Positions 21,701 through 28,579 of a stretch of DNA of 34,491 nt are shown piece by piece. The position numbers were made by a program, and so were the translations under genes. How positions within the stretch are numbered: position 1 is the stretch's first letter; each line of letters starts with the position of its first letter. Source of the stretch: Pelagophyceae sp. CCMP2097 (lineage: Eukaryota; Sar; Pelagophyceae); NCBI GenBank assembly GCA_026770575.1, contig MU657203.1, positions 73,838-108,328 of the forward strand, read 5' to 3'. The notes below the pieces were generated by a model. The model saw only the letters and a program-made list of their open reading frames with translations, did not search any database and was not told where the DNA came from.

Positions 21701-24700
21701 CGGCGTCTACGGGAAGTTCGACGCCCGAGTCGGCGGCGGCGGACGACCGATACGTCTCGTCGCGCGCGGGCGTCGCGGCGGCGGCGAGAGCGCGGGCACC
21801 GACTCGCGCGATGTTTGTGGTTGCAGACTACTTTGGAGACGTTTTCAGCAGCGTCCGTAGACGGCGTTTTTTTGGAGCGCGTCCGTGCGGACCGTTTTGT
21901 GCATTTGACCATTTGCAAAGCGACGTGGCAAGTCGGCAATTCGGGGGTGAGATGCCCCTTGATCCAAGAGGCAGGGGGTCGACCCAAGGCATGGTGGGTG
22001 CTTGAACCGGCGCCCTCGCCGAGTCCGCAAAGGCGCTTTGGGTCCGGCGGAGCGTGGATGAATTCTTCTTGCACGAGGGCATGCCTTTGAACGGCGTCGT
22101 TTGAAAACTGTGTCGCTGCAAACTGTATCGCACCTTAGCGCCTATCCAAAAGGGCCTTTGGAGAAAGCGCACAAAGTCCGAGACAGGGGCCCTCGAAAGG
22201 GCCCCGGGCCTCTTTCACCCGCTTTTGGAGAGATGGTCCGGGTCCCCAAAGTCTCGAAAAGGAAGCCACAGTCCCGAAAAGGAAGGGGCCCTTTGGAGGG
22301 CTCGCAAGCCTTCTTCTGGAGGGCCACTCGCTCCTCGCGCGGGCCCCCTCGCACGGCCTCGCGAGAGGCGCTTCTGAGAGGCTCCCCGCGGTCTTGGAAA
22401 AGGGCCCTCGAACAAGAGCGCCTTGCATGGGCCATTGCGATGCCCCTCGGACGGACCCGTGCAACGCCTCTTTGCAAAGTATCTTGAAAAGGGGCCCGAC
22501 ACGGTCAGTCGCGCGGCCCCTCGAAAAGGGCCTCTGCGAGGCCTCTTGCACGGTCCGGTCCAAGACGGCCCCTCGGCTCCAAAGGACGGGCCTCTGCGGC
22601 GGCGCAGTCCCGTTTTTTCGCAAGCTGGGGCCTTCCGGTGACCGCTGCCGGACGGCCACTCGCGGGGCGACGCCACCGAATGGGCTCATATGGCTTGCCT
22701 CCCGAAAGCGGCTGGGAAGAGCAGAGGCCTGAACGGCTGCCCCGACTGGGATCCGCAGCAGCAGGCCGGCGCCTTTTAGGATCGCGGCGAACCCATGCCC
22801 CCGTCGCCCAACGCCGGCGTCGAAGCGCCCGTCTTGCGTTTGATCACGTCCGCCGCCCGCGAAGCCCTCCAAGCCGCCGCCGCCGCGCTGTTCGCAGACG
22901 TCCCGGCGCCGGCGCCGGCGTGGCTGGAGGCGACGTTTGGGCGATCCGGGGGGGCGGCGACGCGGGGCGCGTGGCACGCGACAGTTTGCATTTGCAAGAA
23001 ATTCGTCGCGCGCGGCAGCATGCGCCTCGACGACGCCGACGCCGCCGCCAAGTGCAGGAACAAAGGGCCAAAGGTGCGTCAGGTTTGAATGCGGTCAACT
23101 TTCTCGTCAAGCCACGTTTACAGAGCTGAGACGTCGACGTCGAGACGGCAGTCCACCGGGAGCAGCGACGGTGTATTCGGGCCGGGTTGCGAAAATGTTG
23201 CCAAACCCAAAGGGTTTGTCGACCAAGCCCTTCTTCTCGACGTCGGGTTCGGGTTCGGGTGGCGGCCAGACCCGCGGGTATACGCGTCGGCCTTGGACGC
23301 GCGAATCTGGGAAGCCCGACCCGCGGGTTGAAGGGCGAACCCGAACCCGTCACTGCTTTGATCTCCGGCTCCTCGAGACGGCCCCTGGAGACGGCCACTC
23401 GAGACGGCCCCCAAGAGACGACCCCTCGAGACGGCGCCTTGGGAGGGCGCTTCGAGTAAGCCCCTTTCAACAGCCACTCGAAATGGCCCCTTGAGATGGT
23501 GCCTCGAAACAGCCACTCGAAACAGCCACTCGAGACAGTGCCTCGAGACGACCCCGTTCGATGGCCATTCGAAACGGCGCCTTGAGACGGCTCCTCAAGA
23601 CGGCCCCTCGAAATGGCCCCTTGGGAAGGGTCCCCTCTCCGGCCCCTCGAGGCGGCCCCTGGAGACGGCCTCTTGAGAAGGCCCCTGGAGACGGCCTCTT
23701 GAGGCGGCCCCTGGAGACGGCCATTCGAGACGGCCCCCAAGAGACGGCCTCTTGAGGCGGCCCCTGGAGACGGCCTCTTGAGAAGGCCCCTCGAAAAGGC
23801 ACCTCGAAAAGGCACCTCGAGGCGACCCCTCCAGACGGCCCCTTTCGACGGCCATTCGAAACGGCGCCCTGAGACGGCCCCTCGAGCGGCTCGGACGGTC
23901 TCTGGGGTGGTCGCTTGACCAGTTGCTTTGGACAGCCCCTTTGACAGTCCCTCGACGGGCCCTCTGTGACTGTCGCTTTGATTGGCGGCTCCTCGACGGT
24001 CTCTTGGACGGTCACTCGGCTGCCGGCTTCTCGACTGCGGCTCTTCTGCGACGTCCCCTGGACGGGCGTCCATCGGCGGCCCGGTCCATCGGACGGTCCA
24101 TCGGACGGTTTATCGGACGGTCCATCGGGCGGGCTCTCGGAGTCGCGGCGGCGGCCCGGTCTCTTGCAAGGAACCCTGCGTGGGGGCTTGAGAGAGGCCT
24201 CTAAAACGGCCTCGCAAGATACCACGCAGAGGCCTTGCAGGGGCCCTTGGGAAGGCTCTTGGATGGCTCTTCAAAAAGGCCTCGCAAGCGACCGCGCAGC
24301 GCAAGTGGCCACAAAAGAGGCCTTGCGGGGGGTCTGTCCGGAGGGCACCGGGAGCCGTGTCCGTCTGCCCCCGATGGACCTCTCGAGGAGACCTCCCCGC
24401 CGTCGCTCGCGCGTCCTCTCTCCGGCAGCGATTGCTCGAGCGGGGGATGGAACGCCTGCATATCCGACGTGCTCCCCACCTCTCGAGTGGACCGAGTCAC
24501 CTCCTCGGAGCAACTTCTGGAGAGGTTTCGGTTCGTCCGGGCACCGTCCGCCGGGCCGTCAAAAAGGGACCTTCCGGGGCTCGAAAGGCCGCGTGGAGGC
24601 CCGGCCGAGGGCGGGAGAGAAGGCAGGACCAAAAGGCAGGACGCTCGGGGTGATCACCGGCTGGCACACGCTGTTTGAGGCGCTCGGCGCGGCGTACGCC

Positions 24701-25532
24701 AACCTCGGCGGCGCGAAGCGCAAGCGGCACGAACACCCGCGCGTGCTCATTGGAGCCGAACCCGTCGCGGTGCGTCACTTGTCCGGCATGTGCGAGTTGT
24801 CATCTTCGGCATGTGCGAGTTGTCTCGGCACGCGGCACATTTCGCCGCCGCGGAGGCGCAATCCGTTCCGACCTTGTCGCGGCTTTGTTGCACGCGGCCC
24901 TCTAGGCGTACGTGGCGCGGCTGCAGCACGAGCTTGGCAGATTCGCCTTATTTTTCTTTGACGAGCAAGAGTGCGTACTTGGTTTTTTGCGCAAGCCGTT
25001 TGTGCGACTCGCCAAAGGTGCATCGTAGAGGTTCGTTCCCCCAAACAGGCCCGACGCCGTCGGCGTCGTCTTCCGCGCCAAGGCATTCCATGTGCGTTGC
25101 CGCGTCGGACTTTGTTGTCGGGACGATGAGACGCCAAACGCCGCAGCGGGAAACTTGCTGGGCGATGCGCGGCGCGGTTCGAGGAAAATGCTCGAGGGGC
25201 CACCTCGAGCGTTTTTGAGAAGAGGTTTGCCCTGAGAGCGTTCCTTTCGCGGCCTCTTTTCTCGCGCGCGAATGTCGTCTTAGGCGGCGCCGTTCTCGGC
25301 GGCGGATTCGGCGCGGGCGCTGCCGGTCAAGGGGGGCAAGGTACTGCCGAACATCCTCGAAATCCTCCACGACGCACTTTCCAGCGTCCGAAACCGGTCC
25401 TCTGCGATTTCCGCGAGGATGCGCGGCCGCCAAGTGCAGACGTCCTCGCGGAATCGGACCGCCGAGTTGACCGCGGACCTCGACGGCCCACCCGGCTGCG
25501 ATTTGGAAAATACCTCAAACTCGCCTAGGTGA
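5983..25532 (+). CDS. NOL6: NOL6/Utp22 (Nrap) homologue, one ~19.5-kb gene with ~21 exons
   Basis: This is a nucleolar protein of the small-subunit processome (UTP-C module, yeast Utp22), required for pre-18S rRNA processing. Exons: 5983-6399, 6586-6726, 7548-7822, 7872-8132, 10331-10554, 10599-10723, 10794-10904, 11083-11232, 13457-13654, 13835-13924, 16798-16880, 16945-17130, 17184-17325, 17423-17515, 17585-17669, 19952-20034, 21691-~21852, 22780-23073, ~24640-24769, 24906-~25001, 25284-25532 (TGA). The total is about 1,200 aa, against about 1,146 in human. All six Nrap domains are covered in order. Diagnostic motifs: VKVVGSWLV, KLNPSANNVRG, GFVASML, FRAFWQEK joined to AGLRRFRDGSVVEAVVWE, VVISLEASQKW joined to PRSVEAF, VRLVARWLDAQLL, GFLAALRLL, TDWKKQPLYF and ALFFFDEQE. 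Most junctions are GT-AG and in phase. Less certain are the ends of exons 1, 10, 14, 17 and 20, the start of exon 19, and the tail after about 25400. ATG at 5983 is the first in frame. Confidence 0.92.
6727..7547 (+). repeat. NOL6 intron 2: degenerate 15-nt-type array
   Basis: An 821-nt intron from gtgcgt to tcttcag. It is filled with variants of GGGACCTCGTCGCAG and GGGGCCCTTGTCAGAG. The 18-mer CTCTGGAACTCTTGCCAG occurs three times, at about 6849, 7082 and 7210. Frames stay open for long distances because many units are a multiple of three. The apparent proteins (G-P-x-R-G-P type) are not real. Confidence 0.8.
7548..8132 (+). CDS. NOL6: NOL6 exons 3-4 (Nrap domain 2)
   Basis: Exon 3 (7548-7822, possibly starting at 7557) encodes TPGYNNALLAE, IVYAKAWLAHEHRRFDGVGG and FVASMLILRLARL, corresponding to the human T-P-R-Y-N-T and G-F-L-V-S-M-L region. 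Exon 4 (7872-8132) encodes AYAKAADVVLLDVGARVN, ARVSTAALLEVQARASASL and AVVHAMSKAAP. The intron between them is 49 nt (7823-7871, gtgcgc to gctag) and restores frame. A 22-nt alternative (7823-7844) is also in phase but implausibly short. Exon 4 ends in phase 2 at gtgcat. Confidence 0.88.
8133..10330 (+). repeat. NOL6 intron 4: 15-16-nt arrays, then 13-nt array
   Basis: A 2.2-kb intron. From about 8200 to 9800 it consists of degenerate units such as CACGGGGACCTTGTC and TCAAAGAGGGCCCCG. From about 9830 to 10285 it switches to a 13-nt-period array of GGCCGTCTCGAGG variants whose core CTCGAG is palindromic. It ends in an acceptor atcag that joins exon 4 in phase 2. No coding sequence is credible inside. 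Confidence 0.85.
10331..11232 (+). CDS. NOL6: NOL6 exons 5-8 (Nrap domain 3)
   Basis: Exon 5 (10331-10554) has PAWTLYDAVVRVPL and EPLAEAVRVFGG. Exon 6 (10599-10723) has VSVRCLKLDP and PIVDGRSALVPRQGAAHVA. Exon 7 (10794-10904) has VGISFFADDRATAAVLKGP and AAAFRAFWQEK. Exon 8 (11083-11232) has AGLRRFRDGSVVEAVVWE and ERAVRYALGVHEP. The joined F-R-x-F-W and R-R-F-R-D-G-S-V-x-E-A-V-V-W-E segment is the signature of the family. Introns are 44, 70 and 178 nt, all GT-AG and in phase. The 70-nt intron has a canonical gtaagc donor and a tgcag acceptor. Confidence 0.93.
11233..13456 (+). repeat. NOL6 intron 8: composite repeat, 13-nt array, hairpin element, AT-rich island
   Basis: A 2.2-kb intron from gtgagt to tttgtag. 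Order: a composite-repeat block (about 11464-11650), a 13-nt array of CCTCGAGACGGCC variants (about 11675-12075), a 12-nt GGACGGTC block (12070-12200) interrupted by a foldback element, an AT-rich stretch (about 12480-12800), and a block of CTTGCAGGGGCC-type units (about 12905-13200). Array orientation is opposite to the 13-nt array in intron 4. Confidence 0.85.
12206..12382. mobile_element. Foldback/MITE-like element inside NOL6 intron 8
   Basis: The left arm contains CCCAGGCTCCCGTAGGG and AGCCGATGG, then GTGTGATCGCT (to 12251). The right arm (12342-12382) contains the reverse complement AGCGATCACACCATCGGCT and CCCTACGGGAGCCTGGG. The pairing is imperfect, with a few bases unpaired. The centre holds a second perfect inverted repeat, GGACGATGTT (12273-12282) with AACATCGTCC (12288-12297). 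The element interrupts the composite-repeat segment that elsewhere reads continuously through CACTCGGCTGC into CTCGACTGC, showing it inserted after that repeat spread. A clear target duplication could not be fixed. Confidence 0.65.
13457..13924 (+). CDS. NOL6: NOL6 exons 9-10 (Nrap domain 4 start)
   Basis: Exon 9 (13457-13654) encodes LASRLSEDSRQIAADLAKL, TYVGNEALVALMRPRD and LDRLSAALRGYDLPLK, matching the human E-E-A-L-V-A-A and L-x-G-L-P-L segment. Exon 10 (13835-13924) encodes VTTVAPASAALRSTTVVPLD, aligning with the human V-S-A-V-x-x-A-x-P-V-L-R-Y-T segment. The 180-nt intron (13655-13834) contains two direct copies of AAGAATTCCGGATTT. An alternative exon 10 end at 13912 is equally in phase. 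Confidence 0.88.
13925..16797 (+). repeat. NOL6 intron 10: longest intron, inverted composite repeats and 13-nt arrays
   Basis: A 2.87-kb intron. It contains a perfect 13-nt array (13991-14055), a reverse-orientation GGCCGTCTCGAGG array (about 14386-14760), inverted composite-repeat blocks (about 14930-15020 and 16625-16700), several reverse copies of the GGACGGTC block (15236-16000 and 16255-16400) and another reverse 13-nt array (about 16010-16620). GTCGCTTTGATTGGCGGC, a highly conserved core of the composite element, appears here in reverse near 15885. Confidence 0.85.
13991..14055 (+). repeat. Perfect 13-nt tandem array, 5 copies
   Basis: GGCAAAAGGTTTC repeats without change from 13991 to 14055, and a sixth unit then diverges. 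It lies within NOL6 intron 10. The unit is unrelated in sequence to the CCTCGAGACGGCC arrays but has the same 13-nt period. Confidence 0.95.
16798..17669 (+). CDS. NOL6: NOL6 exons 11-15 (Nrap domains 4-5)
   Basis: Exon 11 (16798-16880) ends in IQVVISLEASQKW. Splicing the 64-nt intron completes the Trp codon and gives W-P-R-S-V-E-A-F in exon 12 (16945-17130), a conserved family junction. Exon 12 ends in GGFAFIIR. Exon 13 (17184-17325) has LAPPKNAVPNGAALTSL and AVRALSAANRAYAAT. Exon 14 (17423-17515) has VRLVARWLDAQLLSRHVPHE. Exon 15 (17585-17669) has VVEVLVGCVFSP. Introns are 64, 53, 97 and 69 nt. The end of exon 14 is uncertain: gtttga at 17516 fits phase, but a GC donor after the H-V-P-H-E codons would match the family spacing better. 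Confidence 0.88.
18094..18213 (+). repeat. Perfect 15-nt tandem array, 8 copies
   Basis: TGTCACAAGGGGCCT repeats eight times without a mismatch and is flanked by diverged copies. Read as overlapping units, CCTTGTCACAAGG is nearly self-complementary, so the transcript could fold into serial hairpins. The 15-nt length keeps a frame open as repeated G-P-C-H-K, which is not evidence of coding. Confidence 0.95.
19194..19298 (+). repeat. Perfect 21-nt tandem array, 5 copies
   Basis: Units start at 19194, 19215, 19236, 19257 and 19278. Each consists of GTCCGTTTAAAAGACCCGTC plus one C. The array is exact over about 105 bp and lies in NOL6 intron 15. Confidence 0.95.
19325..19415 (+). repeat. 13-nt tandem array, 7 copies
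   Basis: AGCAAGGCTCCAG and close variants repeat every 13 nt from 19325 to 19415, just after the 21-nt array. This is a third unrelated sequence with a 13-nt period in the same gene. Confidence 0.9.
19952..20034 (+). CDS. NOL6: NOL6 exon 16 (Nrap domain 5)
   Basis: This short exon encodes SALRGFLAALRLLCVTDWK, then KQPLYFAA, matching the human V-G-F-L-R-F-L-x-x-L and D-W-K-N-N-P-L-F motif. The first codon is completed from the last base of exon 15 (phase 1), which confirms the splice across a 2.28-kb intron. It ends at the donor gtattc. Confidence 0.92.
20035..21690 (+). repeat. NOL6 intron 16: composite repeat and forward 13-nt array
   Basis: A 1.66-kb intron. A forward composite copy spans about 20310-20700, with GGGTCGGG-rich and GGACGGTC blocks. 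A short CTTGCAAGGCC-type segment follows. A long CTCGAGACGGCCC 13-nt-type array then fills about 20900-21450. It ends at acceptor cgatag. Confidence 0.82.
21691..21852 (+). CDS. NOL6: NOL6 exon 17 (Nrap domain 5 end)
   Basis: Encodes DDRYVSSRAGVAAAARARAP, then TRAMFVVADYFGD, aligning with the human I-R-S-G-F-L-A-A-R-A-x-x-P-V-M-V-I-V-T-P segment. The start after cgatag is in phase with exon 16. The donor is either gttttc at 21841 or gtccgt at 21853, both phase 0. Confidence 0.82.
21853..22779 (+). repeat. NOL6 intron 17: degenerate CTCTTGCACGG-type repeats
   Basis: A 0.9-kb intron with loosely periodic units such as GGCCTCTGCGAGGCC and CTCTTGCACGGTCC from about 22140 to 22600. It ends in a clear ccttttag acceptor. 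No coding content is recognised. Confidence 0.7.
22780..25532 (+). CDS. NOL6: NOL6 exons 18-21 (Nrap domain 6 and C-terminus)
   Basis: Exon 18 (22780-23073) encodes PPSPNAGVEAPVLRLITSAA, REALQAAAAALF and WHATVCICKKFVAR. Exon 19 (about 24640-24769) encodes GWHTLFEALGAAYANLGG and VLIGAEPVA. Exon 20 (24906-~25001) encodes AYVARLQHELGRFALFFFDE and GFLRKPF, matching the human L-A-L-F-F-Y-D and W-K-P motifs. Exon 21 (25284-25532) encodes VKGGKVLPNILEILHDAL, matching the human V-P-N-V-E-A-I-L-E-D-F, and ends at TGA 25530-25532. The 136-nt intron before exon 20 is in phase and contains a direct repeat of GGCATGTGCGAGTTGTC. The start of exon 19 and the residues after about 25400 are uncertain. A minus-strand frame over exon 21 also looks protein-like. 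Confidence 0.8.
23074..24639 (+). repeat. NOL6 intron 18: composite repeat and 13-nt array
   Basis: Forward composite copy: a GGGCCGGG block (about 23165-23360), then a CCTCGAGACGGCC 13-nt array (about 23370-23890), then the 12-nt block with the conserved core GTCGCTTTGATTGGCGGC near 23971 and CACTCGGCTGCCGGC near 24015, then GGTCCATCGGAC units (about 24085-24130). A CTCTTGCAAGGAACCCTGCG segment at about 24162 is shared with 12911 and, inverted, with 15115. Confidence 0.82.
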
Positions 25533-26162
25533 AGCGCCTCGGCACCGGCCTCGTCGAGCGCGTCGACCTCCACGACTAAGCCTTGCGGCGCACCCCCGAC
25601 AACGCCGACTCGGCGGCGCTCCGACGCAGTTCTGGCCGCTCTTCAAGCACCTGCCTTTAAAAGTGCCTCGCGGCCCCATTGCACCGAGATACGGCTCAAA
25701 ATGTGCATCCCAAGAGCAAGGGCCAGAAAAGGCCCCGGGGGTCGTCGACAAGCCAGAGACCCGCACCCGCGCGGACGTCGGACCCGGACCTGCCTCAACC
25801 CGCACCCGAGCCAAAAGTGCCGGACCCGCGACCGGGACGCCAACTTCAAGTGGAGGTGACCTGTCGCATCAAGTCTGCTTCGGACCTTTGGACTCTCCCT
25901 CGAGTGACACATCGACGAGGTCTGCTAGTGTCTATCGGAATCAAAAGGGCGAATGTCACGCCGGCTTGTGGCGCGGGGGGCTGCGTCGCGCTCAAAGTGC
26001 CCGAGCGGGTGAAATTGGCCCGAGTATCTGTCGGAATTAAAAGGGCGGCGGTCTTGCCAGTACAGGAGTGCGCCGCGAGCCGCGCCGCGAGCTGCGCCGT
26101 GAGCCGTTCGAAGGTGTGCACTGGGTTCTGCTATTCGCCGCGCCGTTGGCGGCGGGCGGCTG
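25533..26162. other. Gap between NOL6 and the Sel1 fragment
   Basis: No recognisable gene on either strand. A short degenerate direct repeat (TCGGAATCAAAAGGGCG near 25936 and TCGGAATTAAAAGGGCG near 26032) is the only visible structure. The NOL6 3' UTR and polyadenylation signal should lie at the left end, but no AATAAA-like motif was assigned. Confidence 0.5.
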
Positions 26163-26549
26163 TTAGCCCATACCGCGGTAGGCCTGGAGTTTTTCGATCA
26201 TATCAAGGATGGGCGGAAGCCTTTCGGCCTCTGCCGCAGCGAAGGCTTGCCCCTTTGCCGCGGCGCGCTTGTAGAGGCGTACCGCCTCGTGGAGGTCTTG
26301 CGGCACGCCCTGGCCGTGTGCACAACACGCCCCGAAGTTGTATTGCGATTGTGGATGTCCTTGCTCGGCTGCGCGCCGGTACCACCGCGCAGCATTCTTG
26401 TGGTCGATCTCGACGCCTTCCCCTTGTAAGTAACATGACCCCAGATTGTGCTGAGCTTCTGCATAACCTTGTGCCGCTGCGTGCTCGAATAGCTGGACCG
26501 CCCACTTAAAAATCCTGATGGAGTTCTCCTCCTGCAAGCATTGCTGCAA
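26163..26549 (-). pseudogene. Sel1-like repeat (SLR) protein fragment
   Basis: Encodes about three Sel1/TPR-like repeats: LFEHAAAQGYAEAQHNLGSC, then YLQGEGVEIDHKNAARWYRR, AAEQGHPQSQYNFGACCAHG and QGVPQDLHEAVRLYKRAAAK. It ends at TAA 26163-26165. Spacing A-x-x-G-x-x-x-A-x-x-x-L/F-G-x-x-Y/C is typical of SLR adaptor proteins, which scaffold other proteins. The frame opens with a non-ATG codon just after a stop. Two possible acceptor-like ttgcag sites lie at the 5' end. It could therefore be the last exon of a longer gene or a truncated relic. No upstream partner exon was found. Confidence 0.6.
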
Positions 26550-26643
26550 GGACTAGTTTCGTTCCGGGCGGAGCTGAGCGGAAAGTATTTGGTGCGGCTG
26601 CAGCACCAAGTCGCACGGAGGCCTACCGTCGGCGCGGCGTACA

Positions 26644-26717
26644 GTAGCGTGGATCAAACTCGACGCCCGGCTAGGTTGGGCGCATACCTCCCGGGTGCCT
26701 GTTTCGATCCACGCTAC
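26644..26717. repeat. 16-17-bp near-perfect hairpin arms, 74 bp total
   Basis: GTAGCGTGGATCAAAC (26644-26659) pairs with GTTTCGATCCACGCTAC (26701-26717), with one base unpaired. Between them lies a second small stem, GCCC/GGGC. The overall size is tRNA-like, but the arms pair well beyond a 7-bp acceptor stem and no anticodon or T arm fits. It is more likely a foldback element or a relic. Confidence 0.6.
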
Positions 26718-26840
26718 GTCCGCGCATCGTATCCCCGGAAATCATCCCGTCCCGGCGGCACCACCGGGGGTATCGATGTGTTGCGCATACTGTAGGGGGT
26801 ATCATAGGAATTGGCCGGCGAGAACCCCGTCGTCTCAATG

Positions 26841-26910
26841 TACCCTACGTGGGACCCTACGCAGGGCCCTACGACCCTACGTAAGGTAGGCTGGACCCTA
26901 CGACCCTAAC
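26841..26910. repeat. ACCCTACG-rich microsatellite-like cluster
   Basis: Several copies of ACCCTACG (26842, 26854, 26873, 26895) plus CCCTACG (26868) and ACCCTAAC (26903) fall within 70 bp, interleaved with other bases. It loosely resembles a degenerate telomere-type repeat but is not a clean tandem array. Confidence 0.55.
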
Positions 26911-27092
26911 ACCTACGCGGCAACTCAGGTCATCGGGTCCGAAAGAATCCGATCGAGTCGGAACAAAAGAAGCTTCGAAAGAAGAAGCTCGACTTCGACC
27001 ATTGGTTCGAGGTGTATTGACATAGACCCCTCCGGTGTAGAGCCCCACCCAGGGTGGATTACAAGCAAGCAAGCAAGCAATGGGCGCCGGCT

Positions 27093-28010
27093 ATGGCGCC
27101 GGCGCACGCGCGCGCGGCGGCGAGGCGCGCCGCGGGCGAGCGCGCGCGCGACGGCGAGCACCCGGTACTCGCGCTGGTCCAGAGCGACATGATCACGCTC
27201 ATCCTCGAGCTGACGGGGGTGTCCCCAAACGTGCTCTTCGTGACGAAGCTCGTCGCTCGAGCCAGGCGGCCCGCTGCGCTGGTCGTGCGGAGACTTTTCT
27301 GGCAGGACCGAATTGTGAAAGGCACCGCCTTCCTCAAGGGGCACGCCAACGGCGACATCTGCGCGTTCTCGCCCGACGGACAGCACGTCGTGACATGGCG
27401 CCACGGGCCCAAGGGGTACCGTTTCCGCGCGCGCGTCATCACGGCGAGGTGGGGCCTCGTTCGGCTCTGGGACGCCACAACGGGCGCGTCCGGCGCGCTG
27501 CAGAATATGCTCAGGGATCGCACCAGCATCGTCCAGAGCTGCGCGTTCTCGCCCGACTGCGAACGCATCGCGACGGCGAGCAGGGATGGCAAGGCGCAGC
27601 TCTGGGACGCGGAGACGGGCGCGCTGCAGGCGACGCTCGAGAAGCAAAACGACGAAGTCCGGAGCTGCGCGTTCTCGCCCGACAGCAACCGCGTCGTGAC
27701 AGGGAGCATCAACGGGACGGCGAGCTGGGACAACACGGCGCGGCTCTGAGACGCCGAGACGGGTGCGCTCCTGAAGACGCTCAGAGGGCACTACCACGTC
27801 TGGAGCTGCGCGTTCTCGCCCGAAGCCACACGTGTCGTGATAGCGAGCCTCGACAGGATGGCGCGGTTCTGGGACGCCGAGACGGGCGAAATGCTGAAAA
27901 CGCTCGAGGGGCACACCTATGGCGTCTTCAGCTGTGCGTTCTCGCCCGATGGCAAGCGCGTCGTCGCAGCGGGCTACGACGGGAAGGCGCGGCTCTACGC
28001 CGCACTGTAG
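27093..28010 (+). pseudogene. WD40-repeat protein gene with an in-frame TGA
   Basis: About five WD40 repeats follow an unassigned N-terminal segment (VQSDMITLILELTGVSPNVL, perhaps F-box-like). Each repeat carries a near-identical S-C-A-F-S-P-D core and R/Q-L/F-W-D-A-E-T-G end, for example GKAQLWDAETGALQATLE. In repeat 3 the expected TGG (Trp of L-W-D-A-E-T-G) is TGA at 27747-27749. The frame then continues intact with DAETGALLKTLRGH, two further repeats and a stop TAG at 28008-28010. The first in-frame ATG is 27093. No in-phase GT-AG intron removing the stop was found. It may be a recent pseudogene, a readthrough gene or a sequencing error. Known relatives act as propeller scaffolds. The specific role is unknown. 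Confidence 0.75.
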
Positions 28011-28579
28011 AGTTTCCGGCCTCTAAAGTTTTGTTTGCGCTCCTCGGGACTCATGTTGGCATTGGGAGCGAGCGCCGACGTCGTTGTCATGGTGTGCAGT
28101 CGTTGCCTCCGTGACGCCCTCTCCGCTCGTTTCCATGGTGCCGCGGCGTCGTCGTCGCCGGGAGCTCGTGCAGCAGCACAAAAGGGAAAAGAACGATTTC
28201 AAGAGTAGGGACGGTATTTTCGAGTCGGGTCGGGTATTTAATCTCTGCCACCCCCTCGGGTCGCGGGTTGCTCGAACGACCAATCTCGTTCTCCGGGCCG
28301 AGTCACGGGTGGGAGGCCGGCTGACCCGCGGGTCGCGGGTCGGTCGGGTCGACACACGGAGAATCCGGGTCGGGCCGAGCTCGGGCCGGGTCGTACCCGT
28401 ACTTAAAGCCCCTTCCGGAGAGCCAGCGTATCCGCGACTACGCCGCTCGCGACCGCCCGGCCTGAAGCCGAATACATGATACAGACGAACAGAGAAAACC
28501 CGAGTGGAGGAAACCCGGTGCAACGCCGTGTTTCGGCGTCCCGTCGCCATCGACGGCCTCCAGGTCGGGTGCGGCGCCG
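28011..28579 (+). repeat. Spacer with a composite dispersed-repeat copy
   Basis: Between the WD40 and BTB-Kelch genes, about 28205-28410 carries a forward copy of the GGGTCGGG/GACCCGCGGGTC block (GAGTCGGGTCGGGTATTTAA, then CTCGGGTCGCGGGTTGCTCG). This is the only copy seen downstream of NOL6, and it lacks the 13-nt array. The missing 5' end of the BTB domain could lie in the last 150 bp, but no matching coding sequence was found. Confidence 0.65.

Noticed and set aside
25280..25573. Minus-strand 97-residue frame starting MEVDALDEAGAEALHLGEFE
   Set aside because: Composition is plausible, but it is antisense to NOL6 exon 21, whose plus-strand translation matches the family C-terminus. No homology was recognised.
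26644..26717. tRNA gene
   Set aside because: Acceptor-like ends pair, but pairing continues through the D-arm and T-arm positions, and no anticodon arm or consensus T loop is present.
4690..28410. Telomeric or subtelomeric origin of the AACCCG-rich blocks
   Set aside because: The blocks are dispersed, mixed in orientation and embedded in introns of a housekeeping gene. There is no uniform short telomere unit.
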